A DNA stretch of 30,621 nucleotides from Methylophaga sp. (lineage in GTDB: Bacteria; Pseudomonadota; Gammaproteobacteria; Nitrosococcales; Methylophagaceae): NCBI GenBank assembly GCA_014762585.1, contig JABURN010000119.1, positions 1 through 30,621 on the forward strand, in the 5' to 3' direction. Both the position numbers and the translations under genes were made by a program. Under the pieces are notes generated by a model. It saw only the letters and a program-made list of their open reading frames with translations. It had not been told where the DNA came from and did not search any database. Positions 25,764 through 30,621 of the stretch are shown piece after piece. Each line of letters opens with the position of its first letter. Position 1 is the stretch's first letter.

Positions 25764-27068
25764 ATGAAACCGTCGCAATTCAATGCTTTGACTCGCTACA
25801 TCGATATGCTGCTCGATGCGATTTGTGTTGTCGATGAGAAGGGGCATTTTCTCTATGTGAGTGCCGGTGGCGAGAGAATCTTTGGTTACAAGCCGGAAGA
25901 GATGATTGGCAGGCAGATGCTGGATATGGTGCATCCGGAGGACCGGGAGCGCACCTTGCAAACAGTCGCTGAAATCATGGCCGGCGTCGCCAAAATCGAT
26001 TTCGAGAACCGCTACATCCGTAAGGATGGCCGGGTGGTGAACCTGCTCTGGTCGGCACGCTGGTCAGAAGATGATGCCATGCGGATTGCGGTTGCTCGTG
26101 ACATTACCCAACTCAAGCAGACCGAAGCCCGTCAGGCGTCGCTGATTCATATTTCCGAAGCGGCTCATACCGAGCAGAGTCTGACTGACCTGTATAAACG
26201 CATACATGACATCATCGCCGGCCTGATATCCATGCAGCAGTTTGTTATTGGTCTGTATGATGAAGAAAGTCAGGGCTCCGAGCTGGTTTATCACTGCGGC
26301 ACGGGCGATCTCAAAGATCAGAAGAAAGTGTTGGAAACCCTTTGTACCCAGGTCGCGAAAAGAGGTGATAGCTGGCCTAAGTCATCCTGGGAGCAAAGTG
26401 CTGTGCCAGACTGGTTGGCGGTGCCATTGAAGTCACAGGACGGTATTGTCGGTGCCCTGATGGTGAAAACGCACACTGACAACAAAGCAGACAATATGGA
26501 TGGACGAGAGCTGCTGGAGTTTGTTTCTACTCAGATTGCCGCCGCAATCGTGCGTCGTAAGATGCTGGAAAGCCTGCATCAACTGGCCATGTTCGATCAG
26601 TTAACCGGTCTGCCAAATCGCCGTTTGTTCCATGATCGCTTTCAGCAGGTGCTGGCCAGGGCCAAACGCAATCAGGAAAGTTTTGCCGTGCTGTACCTTG
26701 ATCTGGACAAGTTCAAACAGGCCAATGACCATTTTGGACATGAAGCCGGTGACCGGATTCTGCGACAGACGGCTCAGCGGCTTAACAGCTGTCTGCGCGA
26801 TACCGACACCGTGGCCAGAATGGGCGGTGATGAATTTGTGATGATTCTGGACCGAATTGATAAAAAAGATGTAGACGAAGTCGTGACTAAAATTCGGGCA
26901 GAATTAGCTCAACCCTATCAGCTCGACGATACCATGCTGGGCTTGACGGCCAGTATCGGCGTTGCCTGTTTCCCTGAGCATGGGGAAACTCAGATGGCGC
27001 TGATGCAACAGGCTGATGCGGATATGTACCACGCCAAAAGAATAACTCAGCGCCTACATGAGGAATGA
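25764..27068 (+). CDS. PAS-GAF-GGDEF diguanylate cyclase
   Basis: This soluble 434-aa c-di-GMP synthase has three domains. A PAS domain (about 8-125) has DAICVVDEKGHFLYVS and the PAC block NRYIRKDGRVVNLLW. A GAF-like domain follows (about 130-260). The GGDEF domain (about 265-430) has the active motif MGGDEFVM (G354-F358) and a product-inhibition RxxD site (RDTD) five residues before it. No transmembrane helix is present, so the signal is probably intracellular. It follows the antiporter/Usp pair by 46 bases. Ligand for PAS or GAF is unknown. Confidence 0.92.
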   Translation: MKPSQFNALTRYIDMLLDAICVVDEKGHFLYVSAGGERIFGYKPEEMIGRQMLDMVHPEDRERTLQTVAEIMAGVAKIDFENRYIRKDGRVVNLLWSARWSEDDAMRIAVARDITQLKQTEARQASLIHISEAAHTEQSLTDLYKRIHDIIAGLISMQQFVIGLYDEESQGSELVYHCGTGDLKDQKKVLETLCTQVAKRGDSWPKSSWEQSAVPDWLAVPLKSQDGIVGALMVKTHTDNKADNMDGRELLEFVSTQIAAAIVRRKMLESLHQLAMFDQLTGLPNRRLFHDRFQQVLARAKRNQESFAVLYLDLDKFKQANDHFGHEAGDRILRQTAQRLNSCLRDTDTVARMGGDEFVMILDRIDKKDVDEVVTKIRAELAQPYQLDDTMLGLTASIGVACFPEHGETQMALMQQADADMYHAKRITQRLHEE

Positions 27069-27187
27069 TTTCTGAGGGCGGCGGTCATACCAGGTCTTTT
27101 GACTAATCGATTGAATTGACAGTTATTTCCTATTGAACTCATCCCAAAACCACCTGTCTCACTATCGAACAAAATACAGGAGGTTAC

Positions 27188-27613
27188 ATGAAAATTTTCA
27201 CATCCATCCTTACTGCGTTGTTTTTTACAGGTCTGCTAGCAGCGGGCTCTGCGGTAGCAGAAAACCATACAGTTGACGCGCGGGGGCTCAAATTCATGCC
27301 CATGAATATCCATATTCAACCCGGTGACACTGTTTACTGGGAAAACATGATGACCCATAACGTCAATATGCTTGAAAACCTCATTCCTGAAGGCACTGAG
27401 GCATTCACCTCACCCATGAGTGAAAACATCAATCACACCTTTGAAAAAGAGGGTATCTACATTTACCAGTGTGATCCTCACATTGGTGCTGGTATGGGGG
27501 GAGCCGTGATTGTTGGTGATCCAGTGAACCTGGAACAAATCAAATCACAAGATGTATCAGGCGGCCTGGGCCGGGTCGTTGATGAGGCAATAGAATTTGC
27601 TGAAGGCCTGTAA
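27188..27613 (+). CDS. Pseudoazurin-like blue copper protein
   Basis: This is a secreted periplasmic electron carrier. It has a signal peptide with cleavage probably after AVA at residue 24. The type 1 copper ligands are H57 (THNV), C95 (YQCDPH), H98 and M103 (GAGMGG). The spacing H-38-C-3-H-5-M is that of pseudoazurin, which donates electrons to nitrite or nitrous oxide reductases, or in methylotrophs may accept from dehydrogenases. The mature length is about 117 aa. A strong CAGGAGG lies 5 bases before the ATG. A TTGACA at 27116-27121 could be a -35 but has a poor -10. A terminator follows. Confidence 0.92.
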   Translation: MKIFTSILTALFFTGLLAAGSAVAENHTVDARGLKFMPMNIHIQPGDTVYWENMMTHNVNMLENLIPEGTEAFTSPMSENINHTFEKEGIYIYQCDPHIGAGMGGAVIVGDPVNLEQIKSQDVSGGLGRVVDEAIEFAEGL

Positions 27614-27635
27614 ATCCATCCGGCGTGACATTAAG

Positions 27636-27664
27636 AACCGGCTGTCTCGGCAGCCGGTTTTTTT
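27636..27664 (+). terminator. Rho-independent terminator after pseudoazurin gene
   Basis: AACCGGCTG and CAGCCGGTT form a perfect 9-bp stem with a 6-base loop (TCTCGG), followed by seven T residues (27658-27664). On the minus strand only short T tracts follow the hairpin, so it probably acts mainly on the plus strand. Confidence 0.93.
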
Positions 27665-27675
27665 ATTGTCTGTCA

Positions 27676-27996
27676 TTAACTGAAAAAGATGGCCAGCCAG
27701 ATAGTCGGCTGTTCAGGGTCGGTTTTAAGTACTCTGTGACGCTGATGTGCCGGAATCATTAAGTAGTCACCTGCACTGAGTTCAATTTCATCTTGACCTT
27801 CAAACAGCAGGCTGGCCGAACCCGTTAATACAATAACCCACTCATTTTTATCTTGATCAAACCAGCCAGTTTCAGGCGCGCTGTGACCCTGCGAGATAAT
27901 TCGTTCAATTCTTATGTTCTCTCGGTTCAGAATATCTTCAAAAACTTCCTGATCAAGCGATGTGGGCAAATCTGAAAAAATATTATTCTTAGTCAT
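27676..27996 (-). CDS. Small cupin-domain protein
   Basis: This 106-aa single-domain cupin has the NEWVIVLTGSASLLFEG motif-1 end and the motif-2 region LSAGDYLMIPAHQRHRV. Some metal-ligand positions of classical cupins are altered in motif 1 (HSAPETG rather than HxH), so metal binding is uncertain. The start overlaps the end of the symporter gene by 8 bases, so the two are co-expressed. A role in sensing or metabolising the transported compound is possible but not shown. Confidence 0.85.
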   Translation of the reverse strand: MTKNNIFSDLPTSLDQEVFEDILNRENIRIERIISQGHSAPETGWFDQDKNEWVIVLTGSASLLFEGQDEIELSAGDYLMIPAHQRHRVLKTDPEQPTIWLAIFFS

Positions 27997-29365
27997 TTTT
28001 CACAGACGCAGATTCAAGTTCAGCCAGCTTATCAGCAGGACCAGCCTGTTTTCTGGTCCAGGCCTCCATCAAACGTGAAGTCACTAAATCACCGGTCACA
28101 TTCACAGCCGTTCTCGACATGTCCAGAATACGGTCCACTCCCATAATCAGGGCTATGCCGCTGGGCGGAATACCCACCGTGGTCAATACCATCGCCAGTA
28201 TCACGATCCCCACCCCGGGTGTTGCCGGTGAACCGATGGACGCACCCACAGCCATCGCCACGACCAATGCCATGCTGGCCATGCTCAAATCAATGCCATA
28301 GACCTGAGCCAGAAACACGGTGGCGACACTTTGATAAAGGGCAGTGCCATTCATGTTAATGGTCGCGCCTAACGGAATAACAAACTGGGCAATAGACGGT
28401 CTGACAGCGAGCTTCTCCTGAGCGGTACGGATTGACAGGGGCATCACTGCAGCAGAACTGGATGTAGAAAAAGCCAGTAACAGCACATCACGGCAATGTT
28501 TCAGAAAATGAATCGGATGCTGACCAGCCAGTAGTTTCAGCAGCAACAGATACACCAGCATCAGCATCAAAAGCCCGGTGAGCACAGTGAGCACATAAGA
28601 TGCCATACCCAGCAAAGCACTGAGACCAATGCTGGTAGTGAGTTGGGCCATTAGGCCAAACACGGCATAAGGTGCCAGACGCATGGCCCAATGCACCACG
28701 GTCATACAGATTTGTTGCAGAGAGCGCAGTAAATCCAGCATCGGCCGGGATTGTTCCGCCGGCATCGACACCAGAGCCACGCCGACGATGATGGAGAAAA
28801 TCACCACCTGCAGCATTTGCCCCTGAACCATGGCATCCAGCGGATTACCCGGTAATAGTCCCAATAAAACATCGGGCAGGGTGGTCACATCCGGCATCGT
28901 TGCAGGTGCAATCTCCCCACTGTCCTGTTTGGGTAAAGTGACGTTTTGCAGCAGCTTGCCGGGATTAAACAGGTTGCCAACCCAGAGGCCTATCGCTGAA
29001 GCCAATGCCGTGGTGGCAGTGAAAAACAACACCACGCGGACGCCGACCTTGCGCAGCTGCTCCATATCTTCGGTCGCAGCAAGCCCTCGTACCACCGAGG
29101 CGATAATCAGCGGAATCACAATCATCTGAATAGTGGCGATAAACAAGCGACCGGGAAAAGCCAGCCAGTTACCGATAATAGAACCGGTGGCCGGCTCCAC
29201 CAATCCCACAGAAGGGCCCAGGAGTATGCCGGTGACCAGGCCCAGGAACATGCCGATAAGCACTTTCAGCCAGAGTCTATGCTGTACCAGACCAAACAGA
29301 TAACTACTCAGAGAGCGGTTGGAGGGCAGCGCTTTATCTGATTCTTGAGTGGTTTTTTGGGCCAT
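27989..29365 (-). CDS. Dicarboxylate/amino-acid:cation symporter (DAACS family)
   Basis: This inner-membrane Na+- or H+-coupled transporter (458 aa) is of the GltP/DctA type for dicarboxylates or acidic amino acids. The hallmarks are present: the serine-rich hairpin STSSSAAVMPLS, the NMNGTALY signature, GSPATPGVGIVILA and the substrate-binding helix DRILDMSRTAVNVTGD. AGGGA precedes the ATG. The downstream cupin gene overlaps by 8 bases. It is divergent from the PerM gene. Substrate cannot be decided between glutamate/aspartate and C4-dicarboxylates from sequence alone. Confidence 0.93.
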   Translation of the reverse strand: MAQKTTQESDKALPSNRSLSSYLFGLVQHRLWLKVLIGMFLGLVTGILLGPSVGLVEPATGSIIGNWLAFPGRLFIATIQMIVIPLIIASVVRGLAATEDMEQLRKVGVRVVLFFTATTALASAIGLWVGNLFNPGKLLQNVTLPKQDSGEIAPATMPDVTTLPDVLLGLLPGNPLDAMVQGQMLQVVIFSIIVGVALVSMPAEQSRPMLDLLRSLQQICMTVVHWAMRLAPYAVFGLMAQLTTSIGLSALLGMASYVLTVLTGLLMLMLVYLLLLKLLAGQHPIHFLKHCRDVLLLAFSTSSSAAVMPLSIRTAQEKLAVRPSIAQFVIPLGATINMNGTALYQSVATVFLAQVYGIDLSMASMALVVAMAVGASIGSPATPGVGIVILAMVLTTVGIPPSGIALIMGVDRILDMSRTAVNVTGDLVTSRLMEAWTRKQAGPADKLAELESASVKND

Positions 29366-29504
29366 AACAGTTCCCTGGCTTGTAAAGGTCGTATTTTAGT
29401 AAAGTCAGTTAGAAAAATAGCACAGGCAATGTGCGCTTGGGCAGGGCAAGCAAAACAGCAGGAATTGCGTCATTAACCGGATTCTGTTCAACTTGGGGCC
29501 AAGG

Positions 29505-29526
29505 GTTGTGCCAAAATACGCACAAC
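29505..29526. promoter_or_regulatory. Perfect dyad GTTGTGC-N8-GCACAAC
   Basis: Two exact inverted 7-base arms (29505-29511 and 29520-29526) occur in the spacer between the symporter gene (minus) and the PerM gene (plus), 31 bases before the latter's start. The size (22 bp) and symmetry are those of an operator for a dimeric repressor, or the dyad may form a hairpin in the leader RNA. No regulator gene adjoins it. Confidence 0.4.
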
Positions 29527-29557
29527 AAATCTCAGTGGTCAAAAGGACAATCAAAGT

Positions 29558-30621
29558 ATGACCTTGCGGGCAATTTTTAGTGACTGGGCTGAGCGTTACT
29601 TCTCTGATGAAGAAGCGGTCATTATGCTCATCGTGCTGGTACTCGGTTTTGCGGCGGTGATCTGGTTCGGACGTATGCTGGCACCGTTCTTCACAGCCCT
29701 GGTGCTCGCTTTCCTCCTGCAGGGCGTGGTCAACCTGTTAACCCGAAGGCACGTACCAGAGAAAGTCGCCATTGGCATTGTCTTTTTGGGATTTATCGGT
29801 GCCATGCTGGCCCTGGCATTCCTGCTGATGCCTTTGCTCTGGAATCAAATGGTGAATCTGGTGCAGGAAATTCCCAAAATGCTTTCCAGCGGCCAGGAGT
29901 GGCTGGATGAACTGCAACAGAAATATCCCAACTTCGTTACCCAGGATCAGATCCAGACCTGGATTGCTGCCATCAGCCGTGAATTCAATCTCTATGCACA
30001 GCGGGCGCTGACGCTTTCTCTGGCATCACTGGGCAGTGTGATTGGCTTGATCGTCTACCTGGTACTGGTCCCGATTCTGATTTTCTTCATGCTAAAAGAT
30101 CGGGAAAAACTGGTTGGTTTCACTCTGTCAGTACTGCCGGAAAAACGCGGACTGATGAGCCGGATCTGGAATGAAATGGATGATCAGATTGCCAATTATG
30201 TTCGCGGCAAAGTCGTTGAAATCATCATCGTTGGCTCGGTGACCTTTGTGACTTTTGCCTTATTCGGTTTGCCTTATTCCGCATTGCTCGCGGTGCTGGT
30301 CGGTTTTTCCGTACTGGTGCCCTTTATCGGTGCTGCGGTTGCCACGCTACCGGTTGCGGCGGTGGCTGGTTTCCATTTTGGCCTGACCAATGAGTTCATG
30401 TATGTGGTGATTGCCTACGGCATTATCCAGGCACTGGATGGCAATGTGCTGGTGCCTGTGCTGTTTTCAGAGGCCGTCAACCTGCATCCGGTGTCGATCA
30501 TTCTTGCCGTCCTGTTCTTCGGCGGCATCTGGGGATTCTGGGGCATCTTTTTCGCTATTCCCTTAGCGACCCTGTTGAAAGCCTTGATGAATGCCTGGCC
30601 CAGAAGCCTCAAGCGCAGCCA
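29558..30621 (+). CDS. AI-2E/PerM-family transporter, 3' truncated by window end
   Basis: This multi-spanning inner-membrane permease is open at the right edge, with 354 codons visible from the ATG at 29558. It starts with paired hydrophobic helices after a short cytoplasmic end (TLRAIFSDWAERYF). The central extracytoplasmic amphipathic region contains LVQEIPKMLSSGQEWLDEL. The C-terminal signature block includes PFIGAAVATLPV, DGNVLVPVLFSEAVNLHP and GGIWGFWGIFFAIPLA, which are diagnostic for the family. AAAAGGA lies upstream. Members export AI-2 or exchange Na+/H+, but substrates vary and remain unproven here. Confidence 0.93.
   Translation, partial: MTLRAIFSDWAERYFSDEEAVIMLIVLVLGFAAVIWFGRMLAPFFTALVLAFLLQGVVNLLTRRHVPEKVAIGIVFLGFIGAMLALAFLLMPLLWNQMVNLVQEIPKMLSSGQEWLDELQQKYPNFVTQDQIQTWIAAISREFNLYAQRALTLSLASLGSVIGLIVYLVLVPILIFFMLKDREKLVGFTLSVLPEKRGLMSRIWNEMDDQIANYVRGKVVEIIIVGSVTFVTFALFGLPYSALLAVLVGFSVLVPFIGAAVATLPVAAVAGFHFGLTNEFMYVVIAYGIIQALDGNVLVPVLFSEAVNLHPVSIILAVLFFGGIWGFWGIFFAIPLATLLKALMNAWPRSLKRS

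Noticed and set aside
27636..27664. Bidirectional terminator shared by the pseudoazurin and cupin genes.
   Set aside because: On the minus strand the hairpin is followed by TTCTTAATG and not by a T-run, so only plus-strand function is supported.

Overview
The window comes from a bacterial chromosome, most likely a gammaproteobacterium. The evidence is the gene content (Pseudomonas-type dcd, apbC next to dcd, full-length fused purL, a UspE-like tandem stress protein, DUF2835, perM). G+C looks close to 50% by eye. Several genes would fit a methylotroph- or denitrifier-like relative (pseudoazurin, carboxyspermidine polyamine route), but I cannot name the genus. There are no rRNA or tRNA genes, CRISPR arrays, transposases or phage genes.

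Left part (1-8806): an orphan NarL/FixJ response regulator on the minus strand is divergent from a polyamine cluster. The cluster order is speA (arginine decarboxylase), carboxy(nor)spermidine dehydrogenase, nspC (carboxy(nor)spermidine decarboxylase) and speB (agmatinase). Together these four enzymes can convert arginine to agmatine, putrescine, carboxyspermidine and spermidine without SpeD or SpeE. Next come an NTF2-like protein, a GNAT acetyltransferase and a nitrilase-family amidohydrolase, ending at a clear terminator. The GNAT/nitrilase pair looks like the split form of a fused family whose reaction is unknown.

Middle (8917-16623): apbC/mrp is followed by a tight six-gene run: dcd, a seven-bladed WD40 lipoprotein, a NIF3/CutA-like protein, pepN, a HIT protein and DUF2835. 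A DUF559 endonuclease-like gene follows, bracketed by G/C-run palindromes, and then an RDD membrane protein. 

Right (16791-30621): an unlisted 37-codon ORF with a strong ribosome binding site precedes purL. After purL come a 7TM diguanylate cyclase, a KefB-type antiporter translationally coupled to a UspE-like protein, a PAS-GAF diguanylate cyclase, a secreted pseudoazurin with terminator, a convergent cupin/dicarboxylate symporter pair, and a 3'-truncated PerM/AI-2E permease.

Three intergenic regions (4317-4392, 6464-6637, 10010-10244) carry imperfect inverted repeats with ATCCGC...GCGGAT ends. The third has another palindrome family nested inside it. These, the DUF559 cassette, the short ORF before purL and the GNAT/nitrilase/NTF2 trio are the least explained parts of the window.
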